From: Apteryx mantelli
Taxonomy: Eukaryota > Chordata > Aves > Apterygiformes > Apterygidae
Direction: 5' to 3'
DNA: 64,000 nt
NCBI RefSeq assembly: GCF_036417845.1
Contig: NC_089979.1
Span: 11,337,424 to 11,401,423, forward strand
Shown here: positions 1-9,344 of the stretch, one piece after another
Layout of the letters: every line of letters begins with the position of its first letter
Position numbering within the stretch: position 1 is the stretch's first letter
Position numbers and translations under genes: made by a program
Notes under the pieces: model-generated
What the model was told of the DNA's origin: nothing
The model's input: the letters and a program-made list of their open reading frames with translations, nothing else
The model's database searches: none

Positions 1-2386
1 GAGCAGCAGCTCCTATGTCTGGCTGCCACCTGCAGAACTTGCGGGGCTGCACGTTTGACATTAAAAAGTGAAATAAGCTGATTTTTTTTTTTTCCTTGTA
101 GAAGTTCAGAGTGTTCTTCAGGTTCCTGTGGTAAACATACACCATGCTGACATCAGTGCCAGATGGGAGATGCCATGTATAATTTTAGAAGATAATTCAG
201 AACTCATTGCAAAATGTAGGCATTTTTAACAGCGACTGCCAGGAGAGAGAAGAGACATGTATCATCATGCACTTTCCTCAGAAAGGGGGATTTGCCCCCA
301 CATCACAATGGGAATGAGTTTGGCCAGCTGCCCCTGCTATTGGCAGAGTGAGCTTGATTGCTGCAGAATGCGAGGATGATCCCTGGGGGATGTTTCCTCA
401 CGGTCTAGGCAGCAGTGGGGAGATGCCAGCCTCTCTAAGTCCTTCCCAGCTTCCAGCTATCTCACGCCCTGTGAAGCTTTTCAGTCTCCAGAGCCCTCAG
501 GGCCATGGATACGGCTGCGTAGGATGGCCTGTGGATCTGTCTCTGCTACACTGTTTTGCTATTTGGAATAACTGAAGGAAAGTGTGGGGAGGATGTAAGG
601 GCACTAGCTGCCAGGCTTTCAGGATGCTCTGGATTGTTGTAGGTCCCGGTGCAGACTAGACCTCAAGCTTACTGACTGCAAGTTCTAATTCATATTATCC
701 ACCAACAGTTCCTTAGGGCTTATATGCCAGCTGAAGACAAGCAGAAAACATATGTTTTCTCCTCAGTCCCTGTGCAAAAGCAAATTGGCAAAGTGTGTGG
801 GCATGTGTGGGGCTGGCCATTTTCTGTCTGCACCAGCTGAGCTCACCCATCTCCACCCTTTGATGGGGGAATTATGTGTCAAGGTGCCAAAGATGAGTGA
901 TTGGTTTCTGTTTGTTTGTTAATGCAATTTCAGCACAAATATAGTTTCCTGGAGAGTTACTGAAATTATTTTTAAATTAAAATTAAATTCATGTATTAGT
1001 TCAGCTGAATAAGAAAACAAAGAGATTTAGAGACAATAAAAACATTTGAACTTTTCAGTCTGAAAGAAACTTAAGAAATGTAAAAAATGGAAGATGAAGA
1101 GCATTAAAATGAACTAAAATATTCTGTTTCGGGTGGAACAAGACATTTTAGTTGTACAACACACCTCTTCCCCAGTGATATTTAGTTATTTAATTTTATT
1201 AAACATTTACACAGACAAATATGTTTGGGGCTAATATGAGACAATTGCTCAAAACTTTCCTGTTCAGCCTTTGATTTAAAAAGTCCACAGTCTGCACAGT
1301 TCTGGGTGCAATTAACTGTTCTGTTACACATTTACCTGGAAGGACACATAACCACACAAGGATCCTGACTCTAAATTATTATATGCATTTTTGGTAACCA
1401 CCCAAGTCTTAACAAAATGACTGTGTTCTTATGTGCTATGTCAAATCCTGTTGTATAATGTTACGTATCCTGATAGATATCAGTCGCAATTACTGTCTGG
1501 ATTCAGGTAGATGTTACTATGTCACTTGGAACAATAACAAAGAAAACAAAATCCTTTTCCTCTTTGTGTGAAGATTGCATCTTTCCAGCATGGGAAGTGA
1601 ATCTATCGTATGCTTCAGGACATTCATCTTTTTTATTTAAGGAGGTATCCTGGCCGTGGTCTGCCACACTCAGAAAGGCAGTTTCAAGTCTCTGTACTGT
1701 CTCTATGCTTGCTACTGGTATTAAATAGAGCAGACCAGCTTCTGTTGCTGGAAACCATTGCTTTTCAGATGAAAGTACCATAGTGGAGCTATTAATTGAT
1801 TCTGGAAGTGAAAGGTTGACCAGTGAGCTACTAGACTGAGACCAAAATTACTAGCCAGTGGGAAAAATGCCTGCATTGCTGTGTGCTTTCTGCTAAACAT
1901 TTCATGCAGTTTGAAGGAATAAAGCAGTTACGTACTGTGCTCCTTGCTGCAATGTAACACGTAGCAAGCTTTATACTAGAAATTGGATTAGACACCTCTC
2001 TGATGCCGGGGTCGGGTAATCCAACACTGTGGCTCACAGTTTGCAGTCTGTTCACAGGCTCACAGTTTTCCTTGCCAGCTGCCAAGTCTAGTGCTCTTTC
2101 TTGTGCTCACTGCTTCCACTCTTTGGTAAACCGTGCGTATCCAATTATTTAGGTCCAATGTCTCAATGACCCACTTTAGGAGGATCTATCCTGTTTTATC
2201 ACTTGTGGTAAACTGAATGCGTCTGTCCATAGTCTCTGGGCTCTGGGATTTCTTGACATCCCTGGAGTCCTCTAGGATGTCAAGATGGGCCAAATTATCA
2301 TCTGTGTAAATCAGAGTTTGCCCCTGCAGGCCAATGGGATCACTCTTGAAAATCAAGCCATATATTTTCAAGTCAGTAGGAGTATA
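1..2386. other. Unassigned non-coding stretch
   Basis: No gene, RNA gene or recognisable mobile element was seen. Open frames here (for example 1503-1781 on minus and its plus-strand overlap at 1519-1728) are short, overlap on both strands and match no family that I recognise. The only structure worth noting is a perfect 10-bp inverted repeat at 2252-2284. The stretch ends at the target-site duplication of the solo LTR. Confidence 0.6.
2252..2284. repeat. Perfect 10-bp inverted repeat (hairpin-capable)
   Basis: CTTGACATCC at 2252-2261 is exactly complementary to GGATGTCAAG at 2275-2284, with 13 bases between. This is seen directly. It is too short for a microRNA precursor and no function is implied. 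Confidence 0.6.
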
Positions 2387-2427
2387 GATACTGTCGCGTG
2401 AAAGGGAGGGACGGAAGGCCCTTCCTT

Positions 2428-2586
2428 ATCTTTATAATTTACGTTTGCCTGCCAGAGCCCCCCTGTTTGAGGACTTTCCCTGGGTCAGTTTCGCAAAGTA
2501 AAAAGAATCTTTGTAATTTACCTTTGCCTGCCAGAGCCCCCCCTGTTTGAGGACTTTCCCTGAGACAGTTTCGCAAAGTAAAAAAA
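2428..2586 (-). repeat. Tandem duplication of ~80 bp in the LTR U5 region
   Basis: Unit 1 (about 2428-2506) and unit 2 (about 2507-2586) align with an offset of 79-80 bases and differ at only a few positions, one of them an extra C in a C-run. Each unit contains GCCAGAGCCCCC, TTTGAGGACTTTCCCTG and TTTCGCAAAGTA. The duplication sits between the polyadenylation signal and the 3' end of the LTR (minus-strand sense), lengthening U5. Confidence 0.85.
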
Positions 2587-2594
2587 AGAATAAG

Positions 2595-2600
2595 GTTTTA
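2595..2600 (-). promoter_or_regulatory. LTR polyadenylation signal AATAAA (minus strand)
   Basis: Read on the minus strand the sequence is CCTTAATAAAACCTTATTC, a canonical AATAAA in the position expected for the R/U5 boundary of a retroviral LTR. The motif is seen directly; its use is inferred from the LTR context. Confidence 0.6.
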
Positions 2601-2728
2601 TTAAGGCGACAGATACAACAGGTTCGGAATTGCCGTTGATAAATGCACTTGCTGCTACAAATTTTCTTTCTATGAGCTCAAACTAACAATTAAGCGCTTT
2701 CAATAATAATATATTTTCCCGGGTAACG

Positions 2729-2744
2729 TCCGACGTTTGTCGGA
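2729..2744. repeat. Short perfect hairpin in the LTR
   Basis: TCCGAC GTTT GTCGGA: a 6-bp perfect stem with a 4-base loop, rich in CpG, lying in the LTR on the U3/R side of the polyadenylation signal. On the minus strand the loop is AAAC. It could fold at the 5' end of an LTR transcript, but no function can be shown. Confidence 0.55.
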
Positions 2745-4739
2745 GGCGCAAGTCTTACCAAAGAGGCGTCCCTGTTTGGGGGAGGGGAGAAGGAGGCTCG
2801 CTCGTCAGCAATCTCCGGTGAACAGGTCAGCGGTTCAATTTTCTTCCCTTCCAAAAACTTTAGTGAGCTCTCCTCTGTTTTCTAGTTGCTGAAGGTGGGA
2901 TGTGGAAGTGCGGCAGACATACTTCATTGGCCAGATTGCCATTTGCGTGGTTGTTGGGGGTATGCCCCCCTTATTTACATATCATTATGCAGCAAAAGGT
3001 GTGATTTTTAATATGGTAAGCAGGGATAATGAGGCTGGGGGTACTATAGGTCAACAGTTAGTCTGTGAGCAGCAATTATTTTTTGGGATGCAACCCTCTG
3101 TGGTCAGGGGAGGACTGTGATATCTCCATATCGCTCCCTCCTCCGCCGTGCAGCTGGAACAAGCTGTCTGGCCTTCACCAGCTAGTTCGTTACTCATGTT
3201 GCAAAAGGGTGGTGTGCTTTGGCTGCCACGTACTGTTTTTCCCGTGTGCCCCCTTATCTTTCTCCCTGAATTCTCTCTTGTTCCCACAGATACCCAGATG
3301 ATTTTTGAAACTGCTGCCCACTGTTCCTTACTGAGACATGCTCTTGGGCTTTGAAACTGTGTCAACTTTTTCCTTCCCATATACAAGTTAAAAATAAGCA
3401 TTTTTGTTGTTATTCCTAAGAACTCTGTATGCCTCAGTTTAACATAAATGTCTAGGTAAAATTATCCCCTCTGCCAAAGAGGTGTCAGACAAGCATCCGC
3501 GAAAGAGTTAATAAGGTCACTTTCCCTGTGTTTTCATTAACTCTGAATGTGTCACAGCCATAAATTGTGAAAATCAATGCTTAAAATATTTCCAGGATTC
3601 CTCTGCGTTGCCCACAAGTTCAGCTGTATACGTAATAATCACACCACTCAGTACATGATGGGAATTTAGACCATGGTTTTAAACTGTCCATCCTTATTGG
3701 CTGTGTTAGATGTGGGGCAGCCTCTGGAATTGTGTTCTTCTGAGGAAATCTCTGTTTATCTGAAATTTTCACCCTTTTCCTTTTGAACAGACATATAGCA
3801 TTGGTCTCTTTTTCATCTGCTTTTGCCACTGAGTGGCTATTTTTCAGGCACAAAGAATTATTGAAAGTCAGCACAGGGAATTGAGTTTGAAGAGCCACCT
3901 ATAAATTAAGAACTATCAGAACACAGCTAAACTATAAACTGTTCAGGATAGAGTGTCTTTCTTTTCAGACACAATCTCTTATTTGTTTGTACAGCACCTT
4001 GCACACTGAAACTTGTGCTGGCTACACCTCTAGCACTAACTAAAACACACCTAGAGCCCTTCTGAGGCACAGATCCCCTGTTATTAAACTCTTTACTCTC
4101 TAAAACAGTGTGGTTATATACAAGCTTCCCACTGGGAATGGTCTGTGGCTTGTGTCTACTCCAGGGCCATTCCTGGAAATTGTTTGGGAACGTGTTAGTT
4201 GTCACAGGCCAGAAATGTGCCATGAACCATTCTACAATTAAACAGTAGAGATGATGGATTTCCAATGTCCCACAGTGCTGCCTGGGACAGTTTAATTTAC
4301 TGGCATAGATGTAGCCTTTTTGTCTGTTACCACTAGGAGCTAATATAAATCCTAAATGCTAACAGGCAAGATAGTGGTATCCTTACTTGCCTTGCAATAG
4401 ATCTTACTCCATGAGCAGTAAACTCAATTTGTCAGTCAACAGGACTAGCCCTGACTCATAGTCCAGATTACTCGTGGGTTTTATTGAAGAACTATCTATT
4501 GCAAAACATATAGGTGAGCCAGAACATAGAGACCCTAAATCAGGTCTTTCCTTTCTTAACTGCATGCTTCTCCAACAAGGCTGCAGTTACACTCTTTCTT
4601 GCTCACTGTCTTTACATTACCATTTTGGCCACACACTGGGCCAGCATGAGCAGGAGAAACGGAAGGAGTCACCACATGGTCTGCCCTGAAGGTGAACAAC
4701 CCTTTCAGAGGTAGGAAATGAGGGCTTGAAATTCCTCAG

Positions 4740-4802
4740 TGTGAGGAGGGCCTCAAACTCTCCATTCCCAGGTGTACTTTAACCGCTAGGCTGCCATGCA
4801 AA
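4740..4802 (+). repeat. Possible SINE-type tail relic
   Basis: The order of words (cctcaaactctccattcc, then gtactttaaccgctaggctgcc) resembles the 'gtgctttaaccactaggctatgc' tail of amniote MIR/CORE-type SINEs. The match is short and by eye only. Confidence 0.3.
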
Positions 4803-5682
4803 AAGTGGATGGAGCCTCCTCTTCAAGCTGTTTTTATCATTGTTTTGGTTTTCAAGGGCACCTACTCTCAGAAGAGGCCTTGATGGTCTGAATCCAGTGA
4901 TCAGCCATCACTGGAGTAAGGTCACAAAAACGTGAAGTGTTCCCTGTTTTCCCCTTCTCCTCACTGGAACCATTTCTTACCCAACAGCTCAAGAAAGCTC
5001 CAGGCTTAGCACCTGGGAGCCTGAATTGCCTTTGGGAGGTGTTTAATCTCATTCTTGCTTGCATTAGGAAGTCTAGGTGTCTGATATAGTCTACCAGGGC
5101 CACTACCTACTTCCTGGGCATCGTAAATTGGGCACCTCAAGATGGATGGCTTGACTTAGGCCCCACTCTGGTCTTTAACTTCTATAGAGACAGGCTTTTG
5201 TTTTACCTGCTGTATAGCACTAACAGTTTAAATTGGCAGATTTTGATACATCTGAGCGAGCAAGACTGTATGCAAACTCTGGTCACACCTCTAAAGCATG
5301 TTGGTTTCCATGCCTTCACACATGGCATCAGTAAATGAACACTCAGACAAGCAGCTAGCAGACTAACTGATCATTCAGGCAGGCAGTCACTGGGGCCTGC
5401 AAATTAAATGCAAATACTGTCCTAAAAATCAGGATCATAAATGTTTCAGGCTAATTTATTTTGTAAAGCTGGGTTAATAAAGAAGCAGGTTCTCTGTCAA
5501 AACATCATCTGCCAGAGAGCAGCCCACAAAGAATTACAGCAGGCGATTTTTATCTCTTTCCCACTCCTTCTCATTTCACCAAAAAGAAGGATTCATGCGG
5601 GAAAGTGCTGACACATTCTTAATCAAAGGTTTGTGAATTGCTCACATCAGTGTAATTTTGTTATTCTGTTGCTGGGATACTT

Positions 5683-5711
5683 TAATAATAATAATAATGG
5701 TGATGATGATG
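5683..5711 (+). repeat. (AAT)n followed by (GAT)n microsatellite
   Basis: Consecutive AAT units (taataataataataat) run into ggtgatgatgatg. A simple trinucleotide repeat. Confidence 0.75.
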
Positions 5712-7899
5712 CAAAATCTTATTAAGTCATTGAAGGATAATGCTTTGTTTTTCCAGATTTATTTTTTAATTTATTAAGGAAGCCTGTTAATGCTACAAGA
5801 ACAGACAGCATACATATCTTCTATAAATGGGCAGGGAAATTCATAACGAAATGTATCCCTGTAGTTGGTATGGTAAACACCCTGTGGTTCCAAAAATGAT
5901 CCAAGTGCTATAAGCACCTTGGAAAACATCAAACAGAGACTAGAAGAAAGGGAGTGTGTTACATGAACATCACTGACTGCTGGGGATATGGTGATAGATT
6001 GAAATCTAGCCTGCCCTTTGGAGCTGGGTTTGGGAGGGTTCTTTTGCATGCTGTTCTCTGGCAGGGCTTGAATTTGGCAATTATTTGTTTAAACAAACAA
6101 ACAGAAAAATATCACCGTTCAGGAATGGGACATCATGTAACTTTGCTAACAAATGAATTGCCCGGAGCAGTTTTGGATCAGTTGACTCCTGAGGCCTCTT
6201 CCTTACTTCCCTGTTTCTGTTGTGATAATGCAGCAGGGCTCCTGCTCACAGCCTGTGCAAGATTACATTGTTTAATCTGTTTGTTCACTTAAATTGGCTT
6301 CTGTCTGGTTATACAAAAGTTTGAGACTATTTATATCTCTTTGACAGCCAGCACCATAATTACTTCCTAAGGCTGCCACCCAAAAGCCAGTGGTTTTACC
6401 CTATAACAATTCAGGTAGGCTGTTAAAAATAACTTTTAAGGCCTATGTGCAATAATCACAATGCAATACTGCAGATGATAAGTCTTGTTCTCTAGATAGT
6501 CTATCAATATGGGTTAGTATGAAATTAGTGAACATTTATGAGCAAACTTCAGAGCTACTGATGTCAGGCTCAACTGACTGTTACTGGGTTGGGAATTGTA
6601 CCTTTAAAGTGGTTTATATTCCCATACACAGGTAATCTGAGGGAGAAGCACTATAGAAATATATCACTTCTTATGAAGAAACAGTTTGAATTGGGTCACA
6701 AGAAAAAATAAGGGTGACTGCACATCAGATCTACAAGGAAGAAAAGCAAATTGGGAGAAAAAATCAGAATGGCAAAACTGAGTAACTGATTCTTTGGAAA
6801 TATGGAAGATAATTAGTGAACTTTAGATAACACTTAACTTTGTATCTGCAAACAAAGGGTCGACAAAATGGAAGTCAATTGAAAAGAAATCTTTTTTCTC
6901 ATAAGATCAGGCCTGAATATTGTTGTTACACTTAACAAGTTTTCAGTCAGTTCTGGCAGAGAAAGGTAGATATGAAATTGCACTACAAAAATTTAAAGTG
7001 TACAGAATTCCAGCAACAGAACTGTAAAATAGTAAAAAACATTTTTTTTAAAATATCAGGCTGATAAAGGAAAGTTTAACTGTAGAACGGATTGTGACTT
7101 TGGTATAATGCTGCAGAGGTGACCTTGCAATTCTGGGGGAACATTCAGTGGATCCCTGGGTGAGAGGTCAAGCCGTACTGAAAGTTCAGATAAAACTTTG
7201 AGAGAGACTAGTAAGAGACCCAGAATTAACCTAACAAGGCCGTTTTGAATTTGTCAAGCAAAAGAAATCTGAGTCTACAATGACTCTTATAGTGACCAGA
7301 TGGTGATCTGATATCCCTGACATGATAGAGATGGCAAAATATTTCAAAAGAGTTCAGGGGCAGGAAGGCGTGTGAACTTCAGCTCAGAGGAGGCCAGCCC
7401 CAGGCATTCCCCGTGCTGTGACCATCAGTGTACCAGCATAAATTCAGTACACAGGAAAAGATACTCAAGAAATATCACTTGACAAGGTTTTGCAAGAACA
7501 AATAAGGAGTGCCCTGTGGGTGAAGATGACAGTGAGGGCAACTCTCTCTTGAATGAACTCTTCATGGAACTAATGGACTTCACTGCAGCAGAAGAGATGA
7601 TGACTGTCTATCTAAAGCAGCCCATTTATTAGCTTTACACTAGATGCTGAGGCATGAGATGTGATGTTGCTGAAAAGAGTGGCATTGAAAGAGGGACACT
7701 GTGGTGAAGAATAAGTGAAATTCAAGATTCACAGCAAGAGCTTATCCTTATTGCTGGATATATTTGAGTTTAATGTGTAGGTAAAATATTAACCTGGAAG
7801 CTGCAATGCTTTTTTTTAACAGCACTGTGAAAACAAGTGCTGAGTTAAAAAGTATGTCAAGCTCTTATTTTCATGAAGAAGGTATATTTTTGGAAGATG

Positions 7900-8530
7900 G
7901 GAGGACTAAAGCCCTTTAGGACATGCCTAAGGACATATTTCAGGGGACAGAGAAGTTCTCCATGGGATATAGAAGACAGAGGATTTACCTTCAGGCTGCT
8001 TTCTTCTACCCTAAAGCTTGAAGACGAGATAGATAGATCTGTTAAGTAGCAGAGAGGGTAAAAGAACCAACATGGTAGAAACAAAAGCTAGAATCCTCTG
8101 CCTGTGTACAGGCATGTAAAATGGGAACATTTTCTAGTGTCAACAAAGAGAAATATGCATATGTGTCTGGGACCAGCATAGCTCACTAGCTCACAGCAGG
8201 TATTTTTCTAGGTGCATATTCCCATAGATGGAGTTAGAAGAAGAGAGTATATATTTATGTTTTCTTTTGGGAGTCAATATGTCTTTGGGACAGTGCATGC
8301 ATATTGAAATATTTTACCAGATGCCACAACATAATTGTCTCTGTAGACAGAGTGTAAACATTTATCTAGATGACATTTTGATTGGGGGGGCAGGAGTGGA
8401 AGTTCACAGTCAAAGGCTCCAGGCAAGAAAGAAATTCTGGGCTGGAGCTAAACTAACAAAAACATGCATACTACGTAATTTACGTAATAATATACTTACT
8501 TGGGAGGAGAAATCAAGAGGTAGGTTATAG
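7900..8530 (+). pseudogene. Decayed Ty3/gypsy-like reverse transcriptase fragment
   Basis: Two blocks of retroelement reverse transcriptase can be read on the plus strand. Block 1 (7923-8013): an open frame with a DIF...G.EKFS...YLQ pattern, matching the 'EDIF.. GG..FSKLDL..AYLQ' region (catalytic block A) of gypsy enzymes; the catalytic Asp is lost. Block 2 (frame starting at 8228): an eroded PFG loop near 8262-8280, an EIF.QM stretch, then YLDDILI at 8363-8383, the catalytic YxDD box in its gypsy form, followed by a VE.HSQRLQ helix and a further 40 residues. The interval between blocks is about 200 bases longer than in the family, so an insertion is likely. Stops and frame changes show it is dead. 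Known: reverse transcriptase copies element RNA into DNA. Inferred: gypsy rather than ERV, from the LDDILI wording. No LTRs, gag or integrase were located. Confidence 0.6.
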
Positions 8531-8533
8531 CCA

Positions 8534-8746
8534 TTGCCAGTCCACTACCAACATGCCTGCACATGCCCCCTCAAACAAGGGGTTGAAAGGCTGTATGAAG
8601 CTTTACACACATATAGAAATGCATCTGATTTGCTCAAATCATCAGTCCAAGAGGGCTTAGTGCAACACTGCCCAAAGGAGAAGAATGATGGTATTTCCAC
8701 ATGTATAGCTTGTGAACTCTCTGTTATAGCTAAACAAAATCAATGA
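8534..8746 (+). other. Open frame directly after the gypsy-like fragment, unassigned
   Basis: A 70-codon frame continues in phase with the preceding reverse-transcriptase frame after a single stop. It could be the decayed connection/thumb region of the same element, because it lies exactly where that would be, but no diagnostic motif is visible. It may equally be a chance frame. Confidence 0.25.
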
Positions 8747-9117
8747 AACCAGAAGCCCTTCTTCAAGTCAGCAGCAGTATATGTAATATGTATGTAAATA
8801 ATAAAAGAAGTTTACCCAGAACCTGCCTTGTACCTGACAGCCTCCCTCTTTCTGGCCCCACGCTCAGTATTTCTCCTGCCTCTGACCCCTTTCTCCCACT
8901 CAGTCTGCTCTTGCTCCTCTGTTGGTCACCCTGGTGCTGCTCCACATCTCATTTATGAGGGATATCTGAGCATGCAAATCCTCCAGGATCTATTTTGAAG
9001 GTACAAATTGTGAAAACCTACCAAAACTTTATTTATAAATTTGAGGTTGATAATGAAGTTTTTAATGTTGAAGCCAGAAAAGGATGAGAAAATTTCTTTC
9101 CCTCTCCACATGTAAGA
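8747..9117. other. Unassigned non-coding stretch
   Basis: No feature recognised. The two short frames on opposite strands at 8743-8958 overlap and look like chance. Confidence 0.5.
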
Positions 9118-9230
9118 AATTTCTTTTTTCTCTTTCTTTTTTTTTCTTTCTTTCTCTCTTTTTGGCTTTCTTGATTGTTTTCTTTCTTGCTTTCATTCTT
9201 GCCTTGCTTTGCTTTCTTTGCTTGCTTTCC
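9118..9230 (+). repeat. Polypyrimidine (CTTT)n-rich low-complexity tract
   Basis: Over 110 bases are almost entirely C and T, built from imperfect TTTC and TTGC units. On the other strand it is a purine tract. This is a degenerate tetranucleotide microsatellite. Confidence 0.85.
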
Positions 9231-9291
9231 AAAGCATAGGTTGTGTTTTGAATATTAACCCAAGGAGAATTTTCTTCTTTTCTGAGTGCAG

Positions 9292-9337
9292 CCTCTAGAA
9301 CATTTGCTGACTAGTCTCTAGAACATTTTGCTGACTG
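9292..9337 (+). repeat. Short tandem duplication (~23 bp unit)
   Basis: CTCTAGAACATTTGCTGACT at about 9293-9312 is repeated as CTCTAGAACATTTTGCTGACT at about 9316-9336, differing by one T. A local slippage-type duplication. Confidence 0.8.
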
Positions 9338-9344
9338 CAGTCAG

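Larger units (their letters stand above)
2387..3293 (-). mobile_element. Solo LTR of an endogenous retrovirus, minus strand, with 5-bp target-site duplication
   Basis: The LTR body runs from 2392 to 3288 (897 bp). Read on the minus strand it begins TGTGGGAACA and ends CACGCGACA, the TG...CA ends expected of an LTR. Both ends are flanked by the same five bases, GATAC (2387-2391 and 3289-3293), so this is a single insertion with no internal gag-pol-env: a solo LTR left by recombination between the two LTRs of a provirus. On the minus strand an AATAAA signal lies near 2595-2600, about 200 bases before the 3' end, dividing a long U3/R from U5. U5 carries a ~80-bp tandem duplication. A 5-bp duplication is typical of ERVL-like and some gammaretrovirus-like elements, whereas avian alpharetroviruses and ERVK-like elements usually leave 6 bp. 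The class is therefore inference. The open frame at 3051-3401 on minus crosses the LTR edge and is not a gene. Confidence 0.82.
3294..7900. other. Unassigned non-coding stretch
   Basis: No gene was recognised. The DNA is AT-rich with short chance frames on both strands. Small items inside are a SINE-type tail near 4740-4802 and an (AAT)n/(GAT)n patch at about 5683-5711. The segment 6680-7900 is A-rich and may hold further decayed parts of the retroelement whose reverse transcriptase is visible just downstream, but no motif there could be placed. Confidence 0.5.

Noticed and set aside
3051..3401. 116-codon minus-strand open frame
   Set aside because: It starts in flanking DNA and runs through the target-site duplication into the solo LTR; no domain, so chance.
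9118..9230. Repeated tetranucleotide words considered as a CRISPR-like or tandem array
   Set aside because: It is a simple degenerate pyrimidine microsatellite without spacers.
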